Below are positions 42,086 to 51,545 of a stretch of 64,000 nucleotides of DNA, piece by piece. Positions within the stretch are counted from its first letter, which is position 1. Each line of letters begins with the position of its first letter. The translations under genes and the position numbers were made by a program. Below the pieces are notes generated by a model. It had not been told where the DNA came from and searched no databases. It worked only from the letters and a program-made list of their open reading frames with translations. Origin of the DNA: Neorhizobium alkalisoli (GTDB lineage Bacteria; Pseudomonadota; Alphaproteobacteria; Rhizobiales; Rhizobiaceae); assembly GCF_007829835.1 (NCBI RefSeq), contig NZ_VIWP01000016.1:29268-93267 (forward strand), given 5' to 3'.

Positions 42086-43264
42086 TCAATCCGACCTGAA
42101 CCATTCCGGAATTTGGGGGTCGATCTGCTCTTGCTCCATAACCTTGGCTCCCGGCTCGGCAAAATAATCGACAAGATCGGATATCAAGGAACGAGACGTC
42201 TCGTTCTGCCGCATCCTGAAAATCCCGACCGGTGCCTCGCCAAACTCCTCTGCGAGCTGGCGCGACATGAGATGCGGGTGCAAGGTCCGACCCAAAGCGC
42301 GTTCGATCGTCCGAAAGATCCAGGTGCCGTCAGGATCGATGTCTGACCAATGGAAAAATGGCGTAGTCTCGGGCAGAATGGAAGCAAGTTCAGAGAGCGC
42401 TTTTTGGGTTGCAAGCGAAGGGTAGCCGCCGACATAGAGCGTGAGGCCGATCCGATGCTGATCGACTTCCATCACGTGCCGATTGAAGCTGGCAAAATTC
42501 TCGATCGTCAGCACATAGGCAGGGGACATGGCGAAGCTTATCCGCATCATCTCAGTTGGCGGAATACCCAGATATGATAGCGACGACGAAACGAGCTGTT
42601 GATCGAGCAGAAAAGCACCGGACAGCAGCAGCGGCGGACCAAAACGTTCCAAGCCAAGAGCTGCCAAAGCCGCGCGGGCATTGTTCGAAGGCGGGATATC
42701 GATAACGGCCCCGATCAGCCGCAGCACCGCGCCTTCCAGCTTTTCCAGTGCCTTGCTGTTTGCAACAGTCCGACGCGAGAATGTGCGGTAATCAAGCCCA
42801 TGATGGGACCCATCCAATATGGCCTGTGCCAGAATGATGGCGTCGCGCATGGATGCAGCATTATCGGCACCCATGTATGCCCAGGTTTTGTTACGCGACC
42901 ATGCATCGATCGCCGACAAAGCCGCCTCGTGCAGCTTTGGGTGCAGATCGAGCCCTTGCAGCATTGCCTCGCCGGCTCCTGTGGCCGCCTCACGAGCCGG
43001 CGTCCGGCCAAGATACTGGTACAGCGATCCGGCATCGACAAGCCTGACGAATTTGAGCTCCGCGCGTCTGCGCCCGCTGCCGTAAACACGGTGGATGCAC
43101 CCTGCATTCTCGGCCGCAGCGATCGATCTCGCAAACGCATCACCTGCCGTGACACTTGGAAACGCGGCATGATCCGGATAACCGACCGGCTGTGCGGCCC
43201 CCGCTTCAAAGCGATCGAGCAAATCGTGAAGCAAACCATCGGCACTGTCGAATTTGCGAACCAC
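42086..43264 (-). CDS. jetD: Wadjet JetD, toprim-domain nuclease subunit
   Basis: A 392-residue DUF3322/DUF2220 protein. The C-terminal toprim-like domain carries the acidic metal-binding motif in FFHWSDIDPDGTWIFRTIE, with a preceding ENFASFNRH strand (the conserved Glu). In Wadjet systems JetD is the nuclease that cuts plasmid DNA engaged by the JetABC SMC complex. It starts 4 bases after the jetC stop. Last gene of the leftward jetABCD operon. Confidence 0.9.
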   Translation of the reverse strand: MVRKFDSADGLLHDLLDRFEAGAAQPVGYPDHAAFPSVTAGDAFARSIAAAENAGCIHRVYGSGRRRAELKFVRLVDAGSLYQYLGRTPAREAATGAGEAMLQGLDLHPKLHEAALSAIDAWSRNKTWAYMGADNAASMRDAIILAQAILDGSHHGLDYRTFSRRTVANSKALEKLEGAVLRLIGAVIDIPPSNNARAALAALGLERFGPPLLLSGAFLLDQQLVSSSLSYLGIPPTEMMRISFAMSPAYVLTIENFASFNRHVMEVDQHRIGLTLYVGGYPSLATQKALSELASILPETTPFFHWSDIDPDGTWIFRTIERALGRTLHPHLMSRQLAEEFGEAPVGIFRMRQNETSRSLISDLVDYFAEPGAKVMEQEQIDPQIPEWFRSD

Positions 43265-43268
43265 GACG

Positions 43269-46200
43269 CTATTCGGCCGCCATGCGTGCGATGATCTCGG
43301 CGTCGCTCAGAGTCTCCGGATTCATGGCCAGAAGCTCATCACGCGCACGCTGGCGGATGTAGACCGTATCCGCAGACGATTGTTCGCCGATGCGGTCGAT
43401 CTCGACCAGAGTATGCATGTAACCGCTGATGGCCACCTTCTTCTCCAGTGGTGCGGCAATGACCACCTGCAGGCCGAGATCGGCATAAAACGACATCATA
43501 GCGCGTTGGTTCTTACCGTCCATCTTCGAAAACGCCTCGTCGAACAGTGCCGGCGACATGCCTCTAGGGCCGGAATGAGCGTCGGAACTGCCATATACTG
43601 CCGCCAGTGAGGCGCCGATGGCGACAGAGAGTGGCACCTGCTGCTCGGCACCTGACCCTGTATTGCGTCGCGTTTCCCAGCGCGTTCTGGCCTTCGTGCG
43701 AATATCCTCCATGTGGATCTCAAACGTATAGAAATTTCGGTAATCCTCGAATTGCGAAACATCCTTGTCCGGGTCTTCCAGCAACTGCTCGACGGCGCTG
43801 ATCGTATCCTTGTGCGGAAAGTCGTCAGGCACGTCAGGCTTGAACAGGGCATCTAGTGCGTCGTCAGAAATCCGACTGATCTCGATAATCTTCAGGATAG
43901 GCTGGAACTCGGCTTCTGCAGTCCGGTGAAAAGCGTAGATCTCGTGATGAAACGGGTGCCCCTTCAAGCTGCGATTGAGCGCCTCGATATCGCGCTCCAT
44001 CTTTGAGACTCGTGTATTTAGGGCATTCACGAACTCTCCGCGAAACAACACGGAGGCGCGCTCCGAGGCCTCGCGGGCCTTTTCCTCGTAACGCCGCAGC
44101 TCATTGCCCTCAATGTCTTCGATCAGCTGGTTCATCCATGGCTTGATGTCGGTGATCAATGGACTCTGGGGACCGACCTGCGAGCTCACGCCGAACTTCG
44201 CATTGTTGAAATAGACATGCAGCGCTTGGCGAGTTTCCAGCTCGGCGATACGGTTTCGCTCCGCCGCCCGCGCCGCAGCGTCTGTCGATTGATGGCCCAA
44301 CTTACGATGCGCAACAGCCTCCGAGCGCGCCAATTGCACCTTCGATAAGGGGGACGCAGATTGAGAGCGTCTCAACCGAGACAATCTTTCGCGATAGGCC
44401 GCAGCACCCTCAGGGTAGTTGTACTGTTTGCGGAACTCCCGATACTTGGATCGAGCAATTTTCAGGTTTGCGGTAGAGCCGTCAGTACCCTCACCACTAT
44501 AGAGGCTACGTTCTCCCGCCTGCGCATCGATATGATATTTCCTGACACGTTCCTCGATGGCACGCAGTTCCGCTTCCTTGCGCCCAAGAAAGCCCTCCTG
44601 CGCGGCAAGCCGATCCCGCAGACCGTCATCACCGGCGGCATCAATGGCATCGATCCGCATCTGCGCCTCCGCCTTTCGCATTCGGCAATCATTGATGCCG
44701 TCCAGCATATCCGCAAGCAAGTCGGCATCCGATCCCGCCACTGAATGCAGCGCCGCGACGACACGTCCCAAGAGGCGATCCTTACCCTGCAATTCGGACA
44801 GGCTCTCGCCCTTGGCGATAAAATCCTCACGCAGATTGCGCAGATGATCGGCCTGCGCGGATTTGCCGATCTTGTGGTCACGCGGATTGACCGACCGATG
44901 GCTGCGCACAAGCCCGTCATCGTAAAGGCCGTCCTGCATCAGCGCACGGCCAGGAAGATTAAAATGATCGAGCGTGAGAGCAAGCCGGACATTGCCGTAT
45001 CGACGTTGCAGAAACGCGCGAGCATCCAGGTCTTCCGTTCTGAACAGAGTTGGAAATGTTCCAGCCAGAGGCGCCTCACGAAATTCGGCAAGCTTGTTGA
45101 GGCTGACCAGTGACGCCCCGATAAACTCCCGGCGCCCATCGCGAAATACCGCCGTCGCATCCTGAATATGATGATGTTCGACAAACACGGCTTCCCGGTC
45201 GCGGCCAAGCAGTGCTTCTGCAGCATTGATCCACTGCGGATCCACGATCTCGAGCAGATCGCATAGCGGCCTGGCATCCATGCCTCGGCTTTCAAGCCGG
45301 CGTACGAGGGCCTTGGTCACATCCGAGAGATAGGCGGAGGAGCCGGGTTGATGCGACTGCTCCAATGCCTTTTGCAGATCAGCGATCTCCTTCTCCAGCG
45401 GCACTATCTGCGCGGCGACGGCGCGACGGCGTGTCTCGATTTTTGCGGTGATATCGAGAGCCGTCGCCCTCAATGCACGCTCGGCATCTCGAAGCCCGGT
45501 CCGGTCGAAATCGTGCAACGCGACCTGCCTGCAATAGGCCTTCACAAGATCTGCGTCGTCCAGTCCCGCGATCAGGCCTACGAGATCGGCAGCAGTCCTG
45601 CGGCGCCGATCGATCTCTCTGGCCAATCGGTCATGCTCGGCTGTGAGGCTTTTAAAGGTTTCCAGCCATTGATCCCGACCCGATCTGGCGGCATGTGCCG
45701 CAATCGCCTTTGTCAGGCGCAGGATCTCCTGCTTCGCGTCCTTGATCCCCTCCTCTGCGATTTCCCGATCCTCGCGCTCCGCATCGATAAAGCGACGTGC
45801 GTCGGCGATCTCCTGCTTGATCGCCCGGTTGTCTGCACGCGATGCCAGCCAACGTGCGCGGCGCGCCAACCACTCGGCCAGGTCCTTCTGGTGCAGACTT
45901 TCCTCGAAGGCCGAAACCTGGACCCTGATCTCCTTGAGCGCTTCGAGTTTCTCGCGCAGGGTGACTATGGTCGCGCTGACGCCGCGGTAGGTCTCGATCG
46001 AACTGCGCAACTCGCCGATCTTGATCGGATTTTCCTCAAGGATGAAGCGGCGGACGAATTCCGTGGCCGAATGTCCCTGGTTGAGGGTCATCGCGTTGAC
46101 GATGGCCTTCAGCAGCGAAGTCGCGCTTTGTTCGGCATTCGGCATACTGGGAACGAGCTGCCGCATATATTCGCGGACAAAGTCGATCGCCTTGTCGCGA

Positions 46201-46727
46201 TGATTGATGAAGTTGGCAGGCCCGACCGCCGCAATCGCGCGCACCTTGACGTCATCCCAATGGGCGGCATAAGTGCCATCGGCCCGCTTATCGGTAAAAT
46301 CGGCACTCGTCATCAACCTGCCGATACACACAAAGCGCCCAAGGATGGTCTCCGAGGCTTCCGACTGCCGCGCCTCGATCGCCAGGCCGATCGTCACCGG
46401 GGGCCTCGTGCCCTGCTTATCCTCGAAACCGAGGGCAATATAGGTGAGCGTTTCTGGACGCCGAACATCGCCATCGCCCAGCGTTCCAAGGCAATAGCTC
46501 AGAACCGTGCGTTTCGATGCAGAGCGTCCCTTGCCGCCATCCCCGGCGACGGCATTCAACCGCAGATATTGCCGGCTTGCCCCCGACAAAACCACTTGCA
46601 CCATATCCAGGATCGTCGACTTTCCGGAGCGGTTTTCTCCGAGAATGCCAAAATTGCCTTGGACCTCGATGTCTTCCACATCGAACAAATGCCAATTGAC
46701 CAGTGTTAGTCGTCGCAGTTCCATCAT
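43269..46727 (-). CDS. jetC: Wadjet JetC, SMC/MukB-like ATPase
   Basis: A 1152-residue SMC-like protein. N-terminal Walker A GENRSGKST at residues 30-38, long charged coiled-coil regions (for example EKLEALKEIRVQVSAFEESLHQ and the RRRTAADLVG arm), a hinge-like middle, and the C-terminal Walker B region ALFDEAFSKMDGKNQR. It is the motor that loops DNA in the MukBEF-like Wadjet complex. The start ATG overlaps the jetB stop (ATGA). Length is usual for JetC. Confidence 0.9.
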   Translation of the reverse strand: MMELRRLTLVNWHLFDVEDIEVQGNFGILGENRSGKSTILDMVQVVLSGASRQYLRLNAVAGDGGKGRSASKRTVLSYCLGTLGDGDVRRPETLTYIALGFEDKQGTRPPVTIGLAIEARQSEASETILGRFVCIGRLMTSADFTDKRADGTYAAHWDDVKVRAIAAVGPANFINHRDKAIDFVREYMRQLVPSMPNAEQSATSLLKAIVNAMTLNQGHSATEFVRRFILEENPIKIGELRSSIETYRGVSATIVTLREKLEALKEIRVQVSAFEESLHQKDLAEWLARRARWLASRADNRAIKQEIADARRFIDAEREDREIAEEGIKDAKQEILRLTKAIAAHAARSGRDQWLETFKSLTAEHDRLAREIDRRRRTAADLVGLIAGLDDADLVKAYCRQVALHDFDRTGLRDAERALRATALDITAKIETRRRAVAAQIVPLEKEIADLQKALEQSHQPGSSAYLSDVTKALVRRLESRGMDARPLCDLLEIVDPQWINAAEALLGRDREAVFVEHHHIQDATAVFRDGRREFIGASLVSLNKLAEFREAPLAGTFPTLFRTEDLDARAFLQRRYGNVRLALTLDHFNLPGRALMQDGLYDDGLVRSHRSVNPRDHKIGKSAQADHLRNLREDFIAKGESLSELQGKDRLLGRVVAALHSVAGSDADLLADMLDGINDCRMRKAEAQMRIDAIDAAGDDGLRDRLAAQEGFLGRKEAELRAIEERVRKYHIDAQAGERSLYSGEGTDGSTANLKIARSKYREFRKQYNYPEGAAAYRERLSRLRRSQSASPLSKVQLARSEAVAHRKLGHQSTDAAARAAERNRIAELETRQALHVYFNNAKFGVSSQVGPQSPLITDIKPWMNQLIEDIEGNELRRYEEKAREASERASVLFRGEFVNALNTRVSKMERDIEALNRSLKGHPFHHEIYAFHRTAEAEFQPILKIIEISRISDDALDALFKPDVPDDFPHKDTISAVEQLLEDPDKDVSQFEDYRNFYTFEIHMEDIRTKARTRWETRRNTGSGAEQQVPLSVAIGASLAAVYGSSDAHSGPRGMSPALFDEAFSKMDGKNQRAMMSFYADLGLQVVIAAPLEKKVAISGYMHTLVEIDRIGEQSSADTVYIRQRARDELLAMNPETLSDAEIIARMAAE

Positions 46728-47398
46728 GTCAGCTGGTCCCCGCTGGCGACGGGATGGAGGATGGTGGTCGCCGCGGCCGCGCGCGCCCCCTGCTCCTCGC
46801 TTTTCACATAGGTTTCGAGGCGAGCAAGGGCATCGGCGCCGCTGATGAACTTGATCATAGGCCGTATTTCAACCTCGCGGTCTTGTGCTTCGTGATCGAA
46901 CTCACCGATCCAGATAAGATTGCGGGCGGCGACGTCCTTCAGCAGATCGAGAAAACGGGAGGCCGCAAGCATCGCCTTCGCACCACCTTGCAGCATGTCC
47001 CTATAGCGATCATGCAGAACATTGACCGTGGTCACTGCAACCGCCCGATCCACCAGATTGCCCACATCGGCATCCTCCTGCCAGTGACCGCCCAGCACGA
47101 GTACGACGATGGTCTCGTCAATGCGCATTTTAGGAATGGACGAGATATCGTCGTCATCGAACAGGATACCGACCCACTGCTCGTCCGCATTTCGTTGGAC
47201 ACGATAGCCGATACTGCCGAAGAAATCGTCGGCGATGCGCCGAAAGCGGTTGTCGGTCAGGGTATTGTAGATCGTGGCGACGCCGCGGTCACCGGAATAG
47301 GCGAACTGGTGCCGCAACAGATAGCGGCACGCCTTTCGCAAGTCTGCCGCTTTCTCGACACCATAACTCGCTTCGATCTGCTCGAATTCACTCAACAT
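46724..47398 (-). CDS. jetB: Wadjet JetB, MukE-like subunit
   Basis: A 224-residue DUF4194 protein from ATG 47398 (MLSEFEQIEASYGVEKAADLRKA). It has the winged-helix/kite pattern LRKACRYLLRHQFAY, LTDNRFRRIADDFFGSIGYRV and NVLHDRYRDMLQGGA. It bridges the kleisin JetA and the ATPase JetC. The longer frame from 47581 would overlap jetA by about 190 bases in another phase and lacks family likeness, so the later ATG is used; this leaves an 11-base overlap with jetA. Confidence 0.88.
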   Translation of the reverse strand: MLSEFEQIEASYGVEKAADLRKACRYLLRHQFAYSGDRGVATIYNTLTDNRFRRIADDFFGSIGYRVQRNADEQWVGILFDDDDISSIPKMRIDETIVVLVLGGHWQEDADVGNLVDRAVAVTTVNVLHDRYRDMLQGGAKAMLAASRFLDLLKDVAARNLIWIGEFDHEAQDREVEIRPMIKFISGADALARLETYVKSEEQGARAAAATTILHPVASGDQLT

Positions 47399-48920
47399 GC
47401 CGGAACTCTCGATGGTGCGGATCGCCAAGCCGGCGAATGGAGAAATTGCTGCAGCGAAGCCATTCGCAGTCATGCGGTTCGCTGTCCGGCAGGTACTCGA
47501 GTTCGAATTGCCCGGAGACGGGACTTGGTATCTCTCCGGTGAGTGCGTAACGGCGCGCCGCATTGAAGGCGAGAAAGTCATCTACAGTCTCAAGCGCGAT
47601 GAACCGCGCCTCAACCGTATGGTCAGGCGCCAGGATGCGGGCCAGAAATTGCCGGACTCGCTCGGGCGACGGCGAAATGCGCTCGAGATAGTCGGCGCGC
47701 ATGCGCTTGCGAAAGGCATAAACCGGATCATATGGCCGCAGTGCCAGCGGTCTGGTTGAAATCGGCAATCTGGCTTGGCGCTGCCGCGCCAGTTGACTTT
47801 GAGACCACGGCACAAAAATCGGTTCAATGGAAGCCGGAACGGTCGGCTCGGCATATCTACCGGGATTGGCGGCCAACAACGCTTCGAGACGCCCTACAAG
47901 ACCACGCGCCCGCGACGACAAGCCACGTTCGCCCTGCTCGGCATATTTGACGGTGTTACGCAACCGCGTCTCCAGCGCTCGCCGAAACTGGGCGATGCGC
48001 TCGAACATGTCACCGATAGTATCAAAGGTCGTCTCGATCGCCAGCAGGTCGCTGACCGCCTCGTCCCGCGCCTGCTGAATATCCGGTGCGATGCCGATTT
48101 CGACATATCCCTCGGCGATGATCGGCAAAAGCTCCGCAGAATAGGAGATACGCCGTGCGGTGGTGACGATCTGATCGCGGAAACGATAGGGATGGTTGAA
48201 GGTAAGGATCGCCTGAAAGTCCTTCAGAATCAACTCGCCAATAAAGTCCTCGAAATAGGTCTCCATCTTCTGGCGAAGATCTTCTGATTCGATCAGCGAC
48301 TTGCGGATACGCCGCAGATCCGACAGGATGGCCCGCAGTGTCTTGACGAACTGACCTGCCTGAACACGCGCCTCGCGAAGCGCATGCGCCGCATTCGAGC
48401 GCGACTTGTCGCGGTTTTCCGTCGATAGTTTTTCGACAAGTTCAAGACTGGCCTTGATATGTACCACCAGCCCGCCGAACCGCTGCGAGACATCCGACTT
48501 CAGGCTTGAGAGGCGCTGAACCACCAGCAGCGCGCCCATCGGCATGTCAACCGTCACCTTGAGGCCGTATTCCTCTTCTTCCAGCCAGCCCGTACGCACC
48601 AGACCTTGATAGACCTGCTGCGCTGCCTTGAGCGCTCTATCTCCAGCTTCGTCGCCGTTCCCCGCGAATTTCAGCCGGCGACGCCCCTTCGACACTACCT
48701 CCGGCAGTCCTTCGACGGGATCATCCGCATCGGCCAGAAGCTCTGGTCGAGAGGCTATGACATCGTAGATCGCATGCACCAATTCCTGCGGCATAGGAAA
48801 GACTGCGCCGCTGGCAAAGAAGCGGTCATAGGCTTCGAGCAATGCCGCCTCATAAAGGTAGCGATGCTTGCGTGAAAATATCAGGAAGGCATCATCAGAT
48901 AGATATCTAAATAATGGCAT
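47388..48920 (-). CDS. jetA: Wadjet JetA, MukF-like kleisin subunit
   Basis: A 510-residue protein with the JetA-family opening MPLFRYLSDDAFLIFSRKHR and helical middle (VHIKASLELVEKLSTENRDK, FVKTLRAILSDLRRIRKSL). The C-terminal part (RPYDPVYAFRKRMRADYLER) resembles the kleisin winged helix. Its form is that of the JetA group usually annotated apart from the DUF3375 type, suggesting a Wadjet subtype other than I (inferred). First gene of the leftward operon; its upstream region (48921-49240) is A+T-rich. Confidence 0.85.
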   Translation of the reverse strand: MPLFRYLSDDAFLIFSRKHRYLYEAALLEAYDRFFASGAVFPMPQELVHAIYDVIASRPELLADADDPVEGLPEVVSKGRRRLKFAGNGDEAGDRALKAAQQVYQGLVRTGWLEEEEYGLKVTVDMPMGALLVVQRLSSLKSDVSQRFGGLVVHIKASLELVEKLSTENRDKSRSNAAHALREARVQAGQFVKTLRAILSDLRRIRKSLIESEDLRQKMETYFEDFIGELILKDFQAILTFNHPYRFRDQIVTTARRISYSAELLPIIAEGYVEIGIAPDIQQARDEAVSDLLAIETTFDTIGDMFERIAQFRRALETRLRNTVKYAEQGERGLSSRARGLVGRLEALLAANPGRYAEPTVPASIEPIFVPWSQSQLARQRQARLPISTRPLALRPYDPVYAFRKRMRADYLERISPSPERVRQFLARILAPDHTVEARFIALETVDDFLAFNAARRYALTGEIPSPVSGQFELEYLPDSEPHDCEWLRCSNFSIRRLGDPHHREFRHVE

Positions 48921-49240
48921 ATGCGATTAACCGTTGAACCAACGAAAATAAACCTATGGTAGCATTTGAAGCTCACATGAAAAGTGGAAATTCTGCAATC
49001 AGTGAATTTCTATGCCGTTTAGCAGTCAATCACAGTTAAGCAATGACTATAAAACATCTGCCAGCTTGAAGTTTTGAACACCAGAAAAAATTGTTGGGCT
49101 TCGTGTTCATTGAATTCTAAGTTCATTCGCGAACAATGTTTTTGATGTGACCTGACTTGAAGCGGCGACCTTCAACTTATGATCAGCTTTGCGAGGACTT
49201 ATTGTCGCCGATGATAATTTTCTCTATTTTGAGGGAATTA
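48921..49240. other. A+T-rich non-coding region upstream of jetA
   Basis: About 320 bases, clearly A+T-richer than the neighbours, with no credible frame on either strand. It presumably contains the jetABCD promoter, but I could not assign clear -35/-10 boxes. Confidence 0.6.
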
Positions 49241-49291
49241 CTGGTTTCGGGGGAGCTGAACACAGGGAGACTCACAAATTTTCCGGGTATT
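49241..49291. repeat. dispersed repeat, copy C (right edge of Wadjet segment)
   Basis: CTGGTTTCGGGGGAGCTGAA followed by CACAGGGAGACTCACAAATT and TTCCGGGTATT. About 85% of positions match copy A over the 50 bases, including the CAGGGAGACT and AATTTTCCGGGT blocks. With copy B it brackets the Wadjet operon. GAATCGAACC (about 49297-49306), a T-arm-like string, follows directly. Confidence 0.6.
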
Positions 49292-49478
49292 GAGAGGAAT
49301 CGAACCAACGTCTCTCGGTACAACACAAGCTAACCCTATTGACTTGATGCCACTGAAGCGGACGCAGCTTCCTTTTTATTGGCCGCTTCGCGTCAATTGT
49401 GGACATTTCATTATCGTGAATCTTGGCTATGCCTCTTGCCAATTTGATGATGAGAATGGGATACGCGCCGGCTATTGA

Positions 49479-50183
49479 GGGAAAGACGCAGTTCGCCTCG
49501 AGCGTCTCAAGGGCAGATCTGCAAATGACGTGTGGAGTTTGCGCATCCGCGGCGAGATTGCAGTCGCTCGTCTCGGTGTCCGAAGCGAGGCCGACCTCGC
49601 ATGGGAAGCCGCGTTGCTTCAACATCTTGATCGCAGTGGCATGGCCGTCTGGTGCCGATCCCGACAACCAATGGTCGCCTGTTCGTAGAACGGCTGGTGG
49701 TGATGAAATACATGGAGGGCAGACCGCCCCAGACGGCTTCCGGCTGGACTGAGGTGGCCGAGACCTTACGCAGGCTACATAACTTGACCGTAGGCCAGCC
49801 ACAGCGTCCGGGCTGGAAATCATCGATCGATCCCCTACATGTCGAAACCGGAACGAGGATTGATCTTACTAAAATGCCGCCAGAGGGCGTGCTTCGATGC
49901 CGCGCGGCTTGGGCGTGGCTCGCCGGGCGCCAGATATGCTTAGTTCACGGCAACCCCAACAATCCGGGAAATATTCGTATGACTGCAGATTGTGTCGCTT
50001 TGATCGACTGGGACGAGGCCCATATCGATATTCCCGATCATGATCTCGTCTTGCCCGGAAATACAGCGAGCCTAGACGACGGTGCCTATGACATCGCCGC
50101 GCAAGCATCCGCTGGCTGGTAAGCCGCCGTCTGTTGGAAGAACGAATACGCGGTCAGACGCCTCGCCGAAGTTCGGCCAGCCT
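49479..50183 (+). pseudogene. aminoglycoside phosphotransferase-like gene, inactivated
   Basis: Three pieces of one APH/choline-kinase-fold protein are visible. A first frame (about 49479-49640) gives NDVWSLRIRGEIAVARLGVR and SEADLAWEAALLQHLD. The reading then shifts by one base near 49645 into IPTTNGRLFVERLVVMKYME, which continues to the catalytic loop LVHGNPNNPGNIRM (the His and Asn of the Brenner-like motif) and the DWDEAH metal site. A TAA at 50120-50122 interrupts, and the tail CWKNEYAVRRLAEVRPA ends at 50183. One frameshift plus one nonsense codon mark a decayed gene. Confidence 0.72.
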
Positions 50184-50507
50184 AAAGCTTCGACGTTCGA
50201 GCGCAGGTCCGCTTCGGGAGATAGCAGGCGAAACATTTCGAAGGGTCTTGAGGGGAGGCGAACCTTCGGCACTGTTTCCGATTACATAAACTGCTAAAAT
50301 ATATTAGTTCTCCGCTTCTGGCGCGCAGTTATTGTACTCATCATTTCATTGTCGTATGCATTTACATCGGATACCTGAAAGGTGGACATCGCTGATATTG
50401 GCAATATCGGGGACGCTGGCAATCTGGGTTCGCTTGAACCTTCCTGAGGGGCGTCAGTCAACAAACGGTCACAAATCTATAACGCCGCCGCGCTTCAAAA
50501 GATTGCC
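50184..50507. other. intergenic region without recognised content
   Basis: About 320 bases between the phosphotransferase remnant and the stop of the first OccR-like gene. No frame of note and no strong hairpin seen. Confidence 0.5.
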
Positions 50508-51401
50508 TTAAGGGGCAGAATAATCCGCCAGATAATCAAGGGCATGCTTCACGAAAGCTTCTATCAGATTAAGAGGGCGGCGCGCCTTTGGCCGGATCAG
50601 CCAGATCTCGAATTCGACAATCGGCTCGAACCGTCGCACAACAACCTCGCTATACTGGTTATTGTGCACGCTGATCGGGTCCACCACAGCCACGCCCATC
50701 TCGGCAGCGACAAACGAAAACGTCGTTTCCGATTCGCCCGCTTCGATACGAAGCCGACGAGGAATGTTCAGGTCGTCGAAAATCCGGTCGATCTTGTTGC
50801 GCGACGAATCTTGTGGCCCCAGTGACACGAAAAATTCGTTGGCAAGATCTGCGGCATGAATTGTCTCGCGCTCCGCCAGCGGATGCCGCTCGTGAAGGAT
50901 GCAATAGGCCGGCAGCCGGTGCAGGAGCACGCTTTCCACTTCGCTGCGATCGCCGGGAATGACACTGAAGCCGATATCGGCATGCTGGGTTGCGACCGCA
51001 TCGATGACGATACGCGACCGCAGGCTTTCAACCCGGAAATGCGCATCCGGACGAGTAGCGCTGAACTTGCAGATCATATCGGGGATCATCCGCCGCGTGA
51101 TTGCGGGAAAACCCGCAACGCACATCGCGCCCCAGCTCTGCTCGCGCAGCGCGGAAGCCACGCGGTCGATCTGTGCAACGCCGACAAACATGCGCTGAAC
51201 CTCGCCGTAAAGAACTTCCGCCTCTCGCGTCGGCAGGATCTTGCTCCCTTGCCTTTCGAAAAGCTTAAAGCCGCAATGCCGCTCGAACTGCGCGATCAGT
51301 TGGCTGACAGCCGGTTGCGAAATGCTCAGACGCTCGCCAGCCCGCGTCACGCTGCCCGCCGCCATCACCGCCTGGAAAGCTTCAATCTGCCGAATATTCA
51401 A
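50508..51401 (-). CDS. OccR/NocR-like LysR regulator (first of two in this locus)
   Basis: A 297-residue LysR protein starting NIRQIEAFQAVMAAGSVTRA and SQPAVSQLIAQFERHCGFKLF, the DNA-binding region of the OccR-type opine regulators, with the TREAEVLYGEVQRMFVGV linker helix. The effector domain ends in VAAEMGVAVVDPISVHNN. It diverges from the binding-protein gene (starts 145 bases apart) and should control the transporter/oxidase operon. Its sequence is related to the second LysR at 59620-60528. Confidence 0.85.
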   Translation of the reverse strand: MNIRQIEAFQAVMAAGSVTRAGERLSISQPAVSQLIAQFERHCGFKLFERQGSKILPTREAEVLYGEVQRMFVGVAQIDRVASALREQSWGAMCVAGFPAITRRMIPDMICKFSATRPDAHFRVESLRSRIVIDAVATQHADIGFSVIPGDRSEVESVLLHRLPAYCILHERHPLAERETIHAADLANEFFVSLGPQDSSRNKIDRIFDDLNIPRRLRIEAGESETTFSFVAAEMGVAVVDPISVHNNQYSEVVVRRFEPIVEFEIWLIRPKARRPLNLIEAFVKHALDYLADYSAP

Positions 51402-51545
51402 CAGCCACCCATCATAAGTTCTGCTTATTCTATGAAGAATATAATCTATTTGATTATTATGCCAGACCCGTCATCCTCCATACCCATCAGGACCGGCCAA
51501 AGGCAGGCCTGAGCATGCAAACGACACACCAACAAGGGGAACAGA

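Noticed and set aside
45348..46709. Plus-strand frame of 453 residues inside jetC
   Set aside because: Antisense shadow of the SMC ATPase; composition is Arg/Cys/His-rich without recognisable domains.
47399..47581. Upstream start for jetB
   Set aside because: It would overlap jetA by ~190 bases and the extra residues are Ser/Arg-rich without JetB likeness.
49297..49320. tRNA gene suggested by GAATCGAACC after repeat copy C
   Set aside because: No complementary acceptor and anticodon arms could be drawn around it; only a T-arm-like string.
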